Virus record (IMG/VR): IMGVR_UViG_3300010885_057925
Location: 107,518 to 171,517 of that record
Source: a virus
Strand: one strand, 5' to 3'
Length of the DNA stretch: 64,000 nucleotides
Positions 49,189 through 56,237 of this stretch are shown here, piece by piece (the stretch's first letter is position 1; each line of letters opens with the position of its first letter). The position numbers and the translations under genes are program-made. Under the pieces are notes generated by a model. That model had not been told where the DNA came from. It did not search any database and saw nothing but the letters and a program-made list of their open reading frames with translations.

Positions 49189-49275
49189 CGGAGACGGAGA
49201 GATTCGAACTCTCGGTTCCCTTTCGGAAACACACGCTTTCCAAGCGTGCACCATCGGCCACTCGGTCACGTCTCC
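49189..49275 (-). tRNA. tRNA-Ser (anticodon GGA)
   Basis: Class II tRNA, acceptor GGAGACG/CGTCTCC, anticodon GGA, long variable arm. The only tRNA here whose CCA is not encoded (GTAC follows instead). Confidence 0.92.
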
Positions 49276-49288
49276 CTTTACTTTTTAA

Positions 49289-49364
49289 TGGTGGAGGATA
49301 TCGGGTTCGAACCGATGACCCTCGGCTTGCAAAGCCGATGCTCTCCCAACTGAGCTAATCCCCC
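49289..49364 (-). tRNA. tRNA-Ala (anticodon TGC)
   Basis: Acceptor GGGGGAT/ATCCTCC with one G-T pair, anticodon loop TTTGCAA, CCA encoded. Preceded by a CATATTTA element (49375-49382). Confidence 0.94.
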
Positions 49365-49387
49365 GTTGTGATCTTAAATATGCAACT

Positions 49388-49465
49388 CTATCTTCTTCGA
49401 TTAGCGAATCGAAAAATATTGTGAATGACTCTGATAATTTGATAAACCAGCGTGATCAGCCTCAT
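49388..49465 (-). CDS. Possible 25-residue cationic microprotein
   Basis: Frame from ATG at 49465 to TAG at 49388: a hydrophobic stretch (LITLVYQIIRVIHNIFRF) ending in three Arg. It lies immediately downstream of the promoter at 49472-49500, whose predicted start site falls at about the ATG, so the message would be leaderless. No ribosome-binding site. Could be coincidence. Confidence 0.4.
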   Translation of the reverse strand: MRLITLVYQIIRVIHNIFRFANRRR

Positions 49466-49471
49466 GTACTT

Positions 49472-49500
49472 ATGTTAATCTACCGCTAGCAATTTTGCAT
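49472..49500 (-). promoter_or_regulatory. ATGCAA-N17-TAACAT promoter
   Basis: ATGCAA, 17 bp, TAACAT on the minus strand, just after the stop of the 733-residue protein and upstream of the Ala-Ser-Gln tRNAs. Confidence 0.65.
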
Positions 49501-49502
49501 GA

Positions 49503-51704
49503 TTATTTCAATTTTAGTAGCTTGATCAGCAGCGCCTCGTAGAGTGATGACTGCTCAACGCTCCTGTCATCGATGCTCGTGAGGTAGGCTGACATCTCTG
49601 ACTGAAATTCTGAGACGGCAGCGCTTAGCTTCATGATCTGCGATTTTGCGAACTCGTACTTGATCCGCTTGGACTCGCGCGTACGAGTCTCGTTAGAAGC
49701 ATCCGACCTCTTAATTTCTCCAAGCTTATCATACAGCTCGCTCAACCCGACCTCAGAAGCATTAGAGATCGCTTTTTTGTATTTCCTGTTGATCGCTTCC
49801 ATCTGCTGACGCTGCTCAGCTGGCACCGATGTCAACCATCCAGGAACGAAATCACTCTGAAAGAACGAGTCGAAATCGACGTCTAGATATCCATCGTTCT
49901 GCCTGAACACCTCAGGACTGTCACCGACCAAGTCCCTGTAGAGACCGATCTTTGACATCGCTCCGGACACGATATCTTGCAGCTGTTCGGAAAGATCTTC
50001 GACACCGCCGAGCTTTGCTTTTAGATCTTTGACGCGTGGCCGGTTTAGGTTCTTCTTGTCAAGGACCTTCAGCCGTTCAGCCCCAGCGCTCTCCCTCTCC
50101 TTCCTCTTTTCGACCGCGTATCTGAGACGTAGGACGTCGATCAGCCGCTTCTCACCGTGCTCAGGGTCTAGTATCGTGTAATCGCTGCCGAGCTCCTTTA
50201 TCACAGGCACGACGAGCTGTGTGAAGCGTTCAAGCGGCACCGAGCTGTGAAGGAACGCTGAACCCGATAGCATCACGAGAAATTTTGCTGCCTCGATGTC
50301 CTGCGACACGATGCTGCCCTTCACGCTGGCGAAGAATGATTCGCAGAGCTTGATCGCAAACTTTGCTGCGATCGGATCCGGACCTGTGACGTAGAGCCTC
50401 CCGAGGAATCTCTCCATCCAGCTGAACTTACCACCTGAACTATTAACGAGAGCATCGATGATGGATTCATTGCCAGCGAGATCGTAGGTGACAGCGATCT
50501 TGTACGGAAGGACAGCGTCAATTTTACCGGAGCTGCTCACGAACCAGGACACAATCTCGGAGATATCATCACGCAACCCGAGCTTATCAATCGTACCCCT
50601 CAGTTTGCTTCCGAATATCCTGTGGTTACGACCGGCAATCTCTATGAGATCGAACGCCGTAGTCCTTTTATCCGGCGTCGTCTTGAATTTGCGGATCTTG
50701 ATCCTGATGTCATCGACGGTGTCATTGATCTTGCTCTCAAGCTGTTGCTTGCTGTAAGTTGAATAGTTGGGTTGCTTCTGAAAGGCATTGTTGAACTGGC
50801 GCATCTCATCTATGATGGATGTGTCCATGACAGCGATCTGCTGGGGTTCATTACTGTGGACAAGACCCTCGCCCGCATCGTCAACAAGCGCTTTGATTCC
50901 GACCATGATGAGGAGCCTTCTCCAAACAGAGATATCAGAGCTCTTCACTCGCGAGTCTGTGTCCGCTGCAGTGTCGAAATCTGCAGCAACTTTCATGCTT
51001 GAGAGCGCCCGTGAGAGCGTCCAGATGATCTGCAGTCTTCCGAGGTTAGATATCGAGCTTGAGTTCTTCGGTGACGTGTCATTGACACCGAAGACTTTAT
51101 TGTGCCGTCCGGCCTGAACCAGCATCGACATGAATGATCTTTCTGGATTAACGTCCTTGCTGTTCTGCTTGAACCACCCAAGAAGCTTGTCGATGGCTGC
51201 CCTGTAGGTGGCGTCGTCCATTCCTGTCGATGTCTGGAACACGCCTGACATATCGTTGAAGCTGAAGAAGTTGATGTAAGGAGCTTCGGCAACGAACGGA
51301 AGCTGGTAAGTTACCTCGGCGTACGGGCTCAGTTGGTCCGCAATCTCAGGCATCTCGAGTCCCATCTGCATGTAGCGCCCTCTCGTGAGATGCATGATCA
51401 TCTCCGGAGTGACAGGATACGCGTACAGGGCGAGCGGAGTATCGAACGGCGACGCTGGATTGATCCCGACCTTCTGGATCGAGGTCATGGTGAAGCCGTA
51501 CCTCACCCGATCGCCGGCGCTCCTGCGAGCGAGATCGAGTCCGAACTGTGCGATCTGCTTCTCGGTGTCCTGCCGTCCTGATTTCGTGACGGGAGCGTCA
51601 GGTTCATCAGCAGCGCTGAGAGCAGCTCGCGTGGAAGCGCGGCGGGCACGGGACGACTCCTCGAGCTCTTGATGCACGATCTGCCTGATAAGTCTTCGAT
51701 TCAT
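49503..51704 (-). CDS. Large tagged phage protein of unknown function
   Basis: 733 residues. N-terminal tag RRLIRQIVHQELEESSRARR. A first domain (about 60-170) with beta segments (LALYAYPVTPEM) is followed by WRRLLIMVGIKALVDDAGEG then LVHSNEPQQIAV, a recurring signature I associate with an uncharacterised marine phage protein family. The remainder is helical. No catalytic motif recognised. ATG is five nt after TATAATTA and has no ribosome-binding site. Confidence 0.7.
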   Translation of the reverse strand: MNRRLIRQIVHQELEESSRARRASTRAALSAADEPDAPVTKSGRQDTEKQIAQFGLDLARRSAGDRVRYGFTMTSIQKVGINPASPFDTPLALYAYPVTPEMIMHLTRGRYMQMGLEMPEIADQLSPYAEVTYQLPFVAEAPYINFFSFNDMSGVFQTSTGMDDATYRAAIDKLLGWFKQNSKDVNPERSFMSMLVQAGRHNKVFGVNDTSPKNSSSISNLGRLQIIWTLSRALSSMKVAADFDTAADTDSRVKSSDISVWRRLLIMVGIKALVDDAGEGLVHSNEPQQIAVMDTSIIDEMRQFNNAFQKQPNYSTYSKQQLESKINDTVDDIRIKIRKFKTTPDKRTTAFDLIEIAGRNHRIFGSKLRGTIDKLGLRDDISEIVSWFVSSSGKIDAVLPYKIAVTYDLAGNESIIDALVNSSGGKFSWMERFLGRLYVTGPDPIAAKFAIKLCESFFASVKGSIVSQDIEAAKFLVMLSGSAFLHSSVPLERFTQLVVPVIKELGSDYTILDPEHGEKRLIDVLRLRYAVEKRKERESAGAERLKVLDKKNLNRPRVKDLKAKLGGVEDLSEQLQDIVSGAMSKIGLYRDLVGDSPEVFRQNDGYLDVDFDSFFQSDFVPGWLTSVPAEQRQQMEAINRKYKKAISNASEVGLSELYDKLGEIKRSDASNETRTRESKRIKYEFAKSQIMKLSAAVSEFQSEMSAYLTSIDDRSVEQSSLYEALLIKLLKLK

Positions 51705-51709
51705 GATGG

Positions 51710-51717
51710 TAATTATA
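51710..51717 (-). promoter_or_regulatory. TATAATTA element five nt before ATG
   Basis: TATAATTA, CCATC, then ATG at 51704 on the minus strand; the upstream tRNA transcript is stopped by the terminator at 51724. Confidence 0.55.
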
Positions 51718-51723
51718 CGAGAA

Positions 51724-51753
51724 AACGCCGTTAGGCGATTACCTAACGGCGTT
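51724..51753 (-). terminator. Terminator of the Arg-to-Lys tRNA cluster
   Basis: Perfect 12-bp repeat AACGCCGTTAGG / CCTAACGGCGTT, loop of six, followed on the minus strand by TTTTC, 13 nt after tRNA-Lys(CTT). Confidence 0.9.
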
Positions 51754-51766
51754 CTTGTCTATCATC

Positions 51767-51842
51767 TGGTGGACCGGGTGGGGGACGATCCCACGACCTG
51801 CGGATTAAGAGTCCGACGCTCTACCAGCTGAGCTACCGGTCC
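51767..51842 (-). tRNA. tRNA-Lys (anticodon CTT)
   Basis: Acceptor GGACCGG/CCGGTCC, anticodon loop CTCTTAA, CCA encoded. Last tRNA of the cluster started at 52832. Confidence 0.95.
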
Positions 51843-51846
51843 AAGA

Positions 51847-51922
51847 TGGTGGCACTAACTTGATTCGAACAAGTGACCGAGCGTGTATGAAACGCTTGCT
51901 CTACCGACTGAGCTATAGTGCC
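51847..51922 (-). tRNA. tRNA with anticodon CAT, probably elongator Met
   Basis: Acceptor GGCACTA/TAGTGCC, anticodon loop TTCATAC, CCA encoded. G1-C72 pairing argues against an initiator; a lysidine-modified Ile tRNA cannot be excluded, but tRNA-Ile(TAT) is present nearby. Confidence 0.9.
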
Positions 51923-51926
51923 GAAA

Positions 51927-52003
51927 TGGTAGGCTCGGTCGGAGTCGAACCGACGACCTCCTCCGTATCAGAGAGGCGCTCTAACCAACTGAGCTACGAG
52001 CCT
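51927..52003 (-). tRNA. tRNA-Ile (anticodon GAT)
   Basis: Acceptor AGGCTCG/CGAGCCT, anticodon loop CTGATAC, CCA encoded. Confidence 0.95.
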
Positions 52004-52016
52004 GTGCATTTATATA

Positions 52017-52092
52017 TGGTGGCTTCGGGCGGGATTGAACCGCCGACACACGGATTTTCAATCCGTTGCTCTACCAGCTGAGCTACAAAGCC
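52017..52092 (-). tRNA. tRNA-Phe (anticodon GAA)
   Basis: Acceptor GGCTTTG/CGAAGCC, anticodon loop TTGAAAA, CCA encoded; T-loop TTCAATC. Confidence 0.94.
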
Positions 52093-52113
52093 GAAGTTCT
52101 TCTCAAGTAACTA

Positions 52114-52437
52114 TCAACCGGCTGAAGTGTCACCACTTCCGGTGTCGCCAGAAGTACCAGTGTCGGTTGCGCCCGTGTCGGTACCGGTATCCACGGGAGT
52201 CGAGGTATCAGCACCGGTGTCAGACCCCGTATCCGTGCCAGTGTCCACAGGGAGAGAAGTGTCCGCGGTATCGCCGCCACTCGTATCGGCAGTGTCCGCA
52301 GGGTCGGTGCCGCCGGTATCAGCAGCCGTGTCCTGGGTCGAGGTGTCACCAGGGCACTCGGTGACCTTGTCATCCTTATCGTCGTCACCGCATGCTGCAA
52401 GAAAGAGGAGCGGAAGGGCGAGAAGTACGTTACGCAT
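52114..52437 (-). CDS. Asp/Thr/Gly-repeat lipoprotein inside tRNA cluster
   Basis: 107 residues from ATG at 52437. Signal MRNVLLALPLLFLAAC with a lipobox AAC, a short charged segment (GDDDKDDKV), then about 80 residues made almost wholly of DT, ADT and DTGT units. The repeats are visible as GTGTCnGTACC-type DNA repeats. This kind of low-complexity linker usually tethers lipoproteins of Myxococcota-like bacteria, but here there is no downstream domain. It is transcribed between tRNA-Arg(TCT) and tRNA-Phe. RBS AAAGGAAA. Confidence 0.75.
   Translation of the reverse strand: MRNVLLALPLLFLAACGDDDKDDKVTECPGDTSTQDTAADTGGTDPADTADTSGGDTADTSLPVDTGTDTGSDTGADTSTPVDTGTDTGATDTGTSGDTGSGDTSAG
52140..52345. 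repeat. Degenerate short tandem repeats coding DT-rich linker
   Basis: Repeated GTATC/GTGTC-(A/C)-G-type units on the plus strand encode DT, DTGT and ADT on the minus strand. Coding repeats of the 107-residue lipoprotein, not a CRISPR array. Confidence 0.6.
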
Positions 52438-52481
52438 TGATTTTCCTTTGTTGAAATGCCCCGTGTGGGCGTTGTTGGGAA

Positions 52482-52557
52482 TGGCGGGGCGTGAGGGAAT
52501 CGAACCCCCACAAGGCAGGGTAGAAACCTGCTGCACTATCCGTTATGCTAACGCCCC
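52482..52557 (-). tRNA. tRNA-Arg (anticodon TCT), copy 1
   Basis: Acceptor GGGGCGT/ACGCCCC, anticodon loop TTTCTAC, CCA encoded. Reads AGA and AGG. Confidence 0.93.
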
Positions 52558-52610
52558 AAGATTCTCTGTCTTTCCAGAGTGTCAGATTGATTGTCTCACA
52601 ATCATTGAAA

Positions 52611-52686
52611 TGGTTGGGGTGGTGGGGATTGAACCCACGACCTCGGCTTTATAAGAACCGCACTCTGACCACTGAGTTACACCCCA
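52611..52686 (-). tRNA. tRNA-Ile (anticodon TAT)
   Basis: Acceptor TGGGGTG/CACCCCA, anticodon loop CTTATAA, CCA encoded. Reads AUA directly, unlike most bacteria, which use a lysidine-modified CAT tRNA. Confidence 0.9.
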
Positions 52687-52755
52687 GTAAGATTCCAGGT
52701 GTCATTTTTCGAGTGACTTATGTTCGTCAAGCCGCGGCCTAACTAAATTTTAAAG

Positions 52756-52832
52756 TGGCGACCGATGAGAGACTCGAACTCCCAACCTAGAGGGTAGAAA
52801 CCTCTTGCTCTATCCGATTGAGCTAACCGGCC
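52756..52832 (-). tRNA. tRNA-Arg (anticodon TCT), copy 2
   Basis: Acceptor GGCCGGT/ATCGGTC with two G-T pairs, anticodon loop TTTCTAC, CCA encoded. Same anticodon as copy 1 but a different body sequence, so not a recent duplicate. Confidence 0.92.
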
Positions 52833-52842
52833 TTACATTTAT

Positions 52843-52871
52843 ACTATACACTGGTTGTCAGGAGTTTGCAC
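52843..52871 (-). promoter_or_regulatory. GTGCAA-N17-TATAGT promoter for the large tRNA cluster
   Basis: GTGCAA, 17 bp, TATAGT on the minus strand, 11 nt upstream of tRNA-Arg; the -35 overlaps the thioredoxin stop region. Drives Arg-Ile-Arg-lipoprotein-Phe-Ile-Met-Lys. Confidence 0.82.
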
Positions 52872-53178
52872 GATTCCTGATTTTTTCCACCAGCTCTTTT
52901 ACCGCGCTCTCACTGTTTCCAACGACTCGATCGATTTCGATGCTGTCGTGGTATCCAATCACGGTAGGAAGCGACATCACGTCGGCTTCGGTTGCGTAGT
53001 CTCGCGCTTCATCAATATCAACGTAAGCGAAGATCATGTCAGAATTGTCAAGAGATATCTTTTCAATCTTGGGCTTCAGATGCTTACATGGCATGCACCA
53101 AGAAGCTCCGATCTGGACAACAACGAGCTTGTTGCTATCGATGAGATCTCGAATGTCGTCTTCGTTGCGAGTGATCAT
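52858..53178 (-). CDS. Thioredoxin
   Basis: 106 residues. Disulfide reductase with active site WCMPC (Cys28, Cys31) in GASWCMPCKHLKP and the cis-Pro in VMSLPTVIGY. Typical length. May provide reducing power for phage nucleotide metabolism, though no ribonucleotide reductase is seen in the window. A hairpin (GTTC-TAGAAT / ATTCTA-GGAAC) lies upstream. Confidence 0.93.
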   Translation of the reverse strand: MITRNEDDIRDLIDSNKLVVVQIGASWCMPCKHLKPKIEKISLDNSDMIFAYVDIDEARDYATEADVMSLPTVIGYHDSIEIDRVVGNSESAVKELVEKIRNRANS

Positions 53179-53218
53179 GTGCGTTGTTCCTTAGAATGCT
53201 CTATTCTAGAACGTGAAA

Positions 53219-53869
53219 TCACTCTTTGAAATCATCTCTCAAACATTCTAGATACAAACTTTTGTCGTTGTTCCATCTCGTACCATCCCACCATTCAAAC
53301 CCGCTGAAATTGGATTTGTAAGCTGCAGCTGACCCGTATCCTTCATAGACGTACAGGTGGCTTACACCTCTATCTTTTGAAGTCTGGCAAGCTCGAGTCC
53401 AGCAAGCTTTGCCCGGCGAAGTTTTAGTTCCTGATTTCTCAAATGCGCAGATTGGATAGAGCGCCGATGATCCGAAATGTACGGTCGTGTACCAACAGTT
53501 TCCGAGCTCTGAGAGACCTTTCTCTAGTTTGAGAGTTCCACAGCTGTTGAAGGTATCATGCGGGTAATTGATTATTCCACGCTCCCGCCGATAAGAACTC
53601 AGCATCTCAAGATCACTGTCTTCCAGCTTAGAAATTTCCTTCCACACATAGTGAGCGGTCGAATCAACCTCCGAGTTGCTGGCTGACCATTTCGAGAGAT
53701 CGATCCTGACAGACCTCGACATGTACCAGTCTAGGGTGATAGGATCAAAAAGCCACCCACCGGCTAGCAGCTCATCAGGAGTCTCACCATCAGGAGCGCA
53801 AGAGACCGTCAGCAAGCACTCCCAATTCTTTGTATCAACACCTGATGTGGTGTCAAACCTTATCTTCAT
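53219..53869 (-). CDS. Hypothetical protein, 216 aa
   Basis: 216 residues from ATG at 53869, which overlaps the end of the upstream gene. Contains LLTVSCAPDGETPDELLAGG then WLFDPITLDWYMSRSVRIDL, and FSGFEWWDGTRW near the C-end; aromatic- and Cys-rich. No family recognised. Forms a two-gene unit with the 238-residue protein. Confidence 0.6.
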   Translation of the reverse strand: MKIRFDTTSGVDTKNWECLLTVSCAPDGETPDELLAGGWLFDPITLDWYMSRSVRIDLSKWSASNSEVDSTAHYVWKEISKLEDSDLEMLSSYRRERGIINYPHDTFNSCGTLKLEKGLSELGNCWYTTVHFGSSALYPICAFEKSGTKTSPGKACWTRACQTSKDRGVSHLYVYEGYGSAAAYKSNFSGFEWWDGTRWNNDKSLYLECLRDDFKE

Positions 53870-54569
53870 CTGGCACCAGCGGAGAGTCCGAAGCGTTGTA
53901 CATCTCACTTCTATCCTCGTTACTCTCACCCTTCTCGAGGTCGGTGTGATCGTATTCCATGATGTCGGTATCAGGAGTGACCCATCGCCAGTTGCGCTCA
54001 GCAGACCACTGCGTGGAGCTGTACTTGCGGTGGATCACCAGCTGATCGGGCTTCGTGCAGAAGGACGGATCATGAACGGTGAGGCGATTGTTGGGCTGGA
54101 TGGCGAAGTTGCCGTTGTCCATCCTGATGAAGTGACCGCACTTGTGGTGGGACGGGTACTCCGATAGACCGAGATTCGGCATCGTCTCATCCTCATGAGC
54201 CCAGTCCAGCGTGAACATGTAGGTGCCGCGATACTTCTCCCGGCGACGACTGATAAACTGGATCTTCTTGTTCTTCAGCATCGCGAACTGCGTCACTGAC
54301 ACATGGTAGGAGAACGAATCCCAGAGCACGAGCTCATCGAGCTCCTGGTCAGGTGCGTCATCCTTCCAGCAGAAAGCGTGGATAGGCATGCGCCACCACA
54401 TGCCACCGTCCTCCATCATGAAGTGGAAGCACGGTGCGTTGCCGGGTATCGATGACATGCCGAAGACCATGCACGGGAGCTTGACCCCGTGGCTGTCCTC
54501 ACCGTTGCGCAGGAACTCTGCGCGGATGTAAGCTTCAAACGGTGGAACGCTGATGTTTAGGAAAGACAT
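53853..54569 (-). CDS. Hypothetical protein, 238 aa
   Basis: 238 residues. MSFLNISVPPFEAYIRAEFL start, aromatic beta-rich middle (MEDGGMWWRMPIHAF), acidic C-terminus. Not recognised. Start follows the region downstream of tRNA-Asn. Confidence 0.6.
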   Translation of the reverse strand: MSFLNISVPPFEAYIRAEFLRNGEDSHGVKLPCMVFGMSSIPGNAPCFHFMMEDGGMWWRMPIHAFCWKDDAPDQELDELVLWDSFSYHVSVTQFAMLKNKKIQFISRRREKYRGTYMFTLDWAHEDETMPNLGLSEYPSHHKCGHFIRMDNGNFAIQPNNRLTVHDPSFCTKPDQLVIHRKYSSTQWSAERNWRWVTPDTDIMEYDHTDLEKGESNEDRSEMYNASDSPLVPDEDKV

Positions 54570-54587
54570 ACATGTCCTGTTTTGAAA

Positions 54588-54662
54588 TGGCGCCCGAGGC
54601 TGGGAATGATCCAGCGACCTAGCGGTTAACAGCCGCTTGCTCTACCACTGAGCTACTCGGGC
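54588..54662 (-). tRNA. tRNA-Asn (anticodon GTT)
   Basis: Acceptor GCCCGAG/CTCGGGC, anticodon loop CTGTTAA, CCA encoded. Its first ten bases contain the stop codon of the GIY-YIG endonuclease gene. Confidence 0.94.
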
Positions 54663-55393
54663 AGAGTTGTATTATCCTGAATCGGGTAGAGTTGTTTAGC
54701 TTCTTTGCGCTGCCTGTGCCACTCTTTCATTCTTTGCGAATGGGCTTCTTTCTCTTCAAGAGTCATCGGCTTGCGATGCGCTCTTGCCTCTTTCATTCTT
54801 TGACGCTTGATTTCCAAGCGCTCAGCAGCATCTGCATTTTCAAGTTGACGTTGATGAGCTAAACGAACGCTCTCAGCAATTTTAGCCCTCTGCTCAGGAG
54901 TCTTCTTTTTACCCCTCAAAGCTGCGGCCATTCTATCACCAAAAGCCTGCTTCTCAGCATCAGGTTTGGAAGCCCATGCTTTCTTGCATGCCTCACTGAT
55001 GTCTGGTCTTTCCTTTCCTTTGAGGTGCTCAGAAAGAACCTTCTTAGTTTCGTCAGAGTGAGATTTTCCCTTGAACTTTGAGATACCAGATGCGTTGATC
55101 CAATCGAAGCCACCCGTGCCTCCTCTTCGAAGATTGTAGGTGTCGTCTCTTGCAAGAAACTCTTCGTTGATTACTTCTGACTCTCTTTGGAACATCGTTT
55201 CGACATCAGGAAAGAACTCAAGAATTGTCTTTTCAAAGTTCTCTACGCCTTGCTTCTCGATAGCCTGTAGGATGATCTTACCTGATCCCATGTAGCCATC
55301 TTCAAGATTGTCTGTCTTGTGAACTCCGACGTAGATTTTCCCGTTCAACTTGTTCTTCACTTCGTAGAGATAGTAGTGCATCTTTGCTCCCAC
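54653..55393 (-). CDS. GIY-YIG homing endonuclease with NUMOD3-like repeats
   Basis: 246 residues (an in-frame ATG three codons in, MHYYLYEV, is an alternative start). The GIY-YIG domain shows YYLYEVKNKLNGKIYVGVHK with GYMGSGKI, a catalytic Arg/Glu region and NLRRGGTGG. NUMOD3-like motifs follow (KFKGKSHSDETKKVLSEH). The C-terminus is a charged helix. Free-standing between tRNA-Gly and tRNA-Asn, ending ten bases inside tRNA-Asn. Preceded by a CATAGTTA element. Confidence 0.88.
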   Translation of the reverse strand: MGAKMHYYLYEVKNKLNGKIYVGVHKTDNLEDGYMGSGKIILQAIEKQGVENFEKTILEFFPDVETMFQRESEVINEEFLARDDTYNLRRGGTGGFDWINASGISKFKGKSHSDETKKVLSEHLKGKERPDISEACKKAWASKPDAEKQAFGDRMAAALRGKKKTPEQRAKIAESVRLAHQRQLENADAAERLEIKRQRMKEARAHRKPMTLEEKEAHSQRMKEWHRQRKEAKQLYPIQDNTTLPE

Positions 55394-55396
55394 TAA

Positions 55397-55404
55397 TAAC
55401 TATG
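55397..55404 (-). promoter_or_regulatory. CATAGTTA element before the GIY-YIG gene
   Basis: CATAGTTA followed by TTAGTGGGAG and the start region at 55393/55384 on the minus strand. Confidence 0.45.
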
Positions 55405-55433
55405 CACAATGTGTAGACTAGTTCTCAACTTAT

Positions 55434-55508
55434 TGGAGCAGATGTCGGGATTTGAACCCGATTCTCCAGCTTGGAAGGCTGGGGCAACAACCCATATACC
55501 ACATCTGC
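55434..55508 (-). tRNA. tRNA-Gly (anticodon TCC)
   Basis: Acceptor GCAGATG/CATCTGC, anticodon loop CTTCCAA, T discriminator base, CCA encoded. Confidence 0.94.
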
Positions 55509-55649
55509 ATTGAAAGAATGAACATGGAGACCCGGAGCCCGTACAGCGTCATCAGTCCCGGTTCAGCTGTGCTCCCCATTTGCATGGGATACTGTACACC
55601 CGCTGTCCACGTTCTATTTAATCTTATTCTAGTATTTCTTCGTGTTTAA
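55509..55649 (-). ncRNA. Structured spacer between tRNA-Arg and tRNA-Gly, possible small RNA
   Basis: 141 nt without a convincing gene. On the minus strand: hairpin CCCAT-GCAA-ATGGG (GNRA-type loop), then a longer interrupted stem GGAGCACAGC / GCTGTACGGGCTCC. Could be a processed spacer or an RNA element co-transcribed with the tRNAs. Confidence 0.3.
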
Positions 55650-55725
55650 TGGCCGGACCACCCCGACTCGAACGGGGAACCGGGCTTTAGGAGAGCCCTG
55701 CGATATCCTGTTTCACCATGGTCCG
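55650..55725 (-). tRNA. tRNA-Arg (anticodon CCT)
   Basis: Acceptor CGGACCA/TGGTCCG, anticodon loop CTCCTAA, CCA encoded. Reads AGG. First tRNA after the promoter at 55760. Confidence 0.92.
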
Positions 55726-55759
55726 ATTTGGTGCCGCCGTTTCCGCCAGCCACACTCAT

Positions 55760-55788
55760 ATACTACCACAATCTTCTGGCATTTGCAT
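55760..55788 (-). promoter_or_regulatory. ATGCAA-N17-TAGTAT promoter for Arg and Gly tRNAs
   Basis: ATGCAA, 17 bp ending GTGG, then TAGTAT on the minus strand, about 35 nt upstream of tRNA-Arg(CCT). Confidence 0.75.
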
Positions 55789-55836
55789 GCTTACTGCAAA
55801 TTTTCTAGCTGGGGCTCGGCGGGGGCTCATGACGTG

Positions 55837-55844
55837 AATACTTA
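55837..55844 (+). promoter_or_regulatory. AATACTTA element of the plus-strand pair
   Basis: Plus-strand AATACTTA followed by GAGTGAAAGAGGTG and ATG at 55863. Confidence 0.55.
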
Positions 55845-55862
55845 GAGTGAAAGAGGTGCTCT

Positions 55863-56237
55863 ATGCCAGTCAACGTCAAGAGAATAATCCGTGAAGAGCT
55901 CGCCCGCATTCTCGAGGGTGACGTCGTCCACGTCAAGTTCGGTGGTGCACAGAAGACGAAGGAGCGCGAGAAGTCAAATTACCAGAGAGCTCTCGGAAAG
56001 GTAGTCTCAATGCTGGAAGAGATCATCAACGGCGAGGGCGCTGACATGGAGGACGATCAGATCGTCGAGCTCACGAAGCTCCTTGACCATGTGACCGGTA
56101 TGCAGGACGACGCGGCGGGCGAACCAGACGAGGAGGACGAAATGCCCTTTGGCGGACGTGCCTCGGGCCGCGAGCGCGATGAGCTATCTAATTTCAAGAA
56201 GTACATGAGTGACCGTGATCGCGATCGCGATTACTAA
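55863..56237 (+). CDS. Small tagged acidic protein
   Basis: 124 residues. Begins PVNVKRIIREELARILEGD, one of the clearest tag copies. The rest is acidic and helical (QIVELTKLLDHVTG) with a DE-rich stretch and a charged end SDRDRDRDY. No catalytic motif. First of two plus-strand genes. Confidence 0.72.
   Translation: MPVNVKRIIREELARILEGDVVHVKFGGAQKTKEREKSNYQRALGKVVSMLEEIINGEGADMEDDQIVELTKLLDHVTGMQDDAAGEPDEEDEMPFGGRASGRERDELSNFKKYMSDRDRDRDY

Noticed and set aside
49000-49353. Plus-strand and minus-strand open frames running through tRNA genes (also at 51860-52364, 52545-52742 and 47677-47898)
   Set aside because: They are translated tRNA complements; tRNA structure explains the sequence.
55560-55610. 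CTGATGA on the minus strand suggesting a hammerhead ribozyme
   Set aside because: The required GAAA and the three-stem layout are absent; pairing around it fits two simple hairpins instead.
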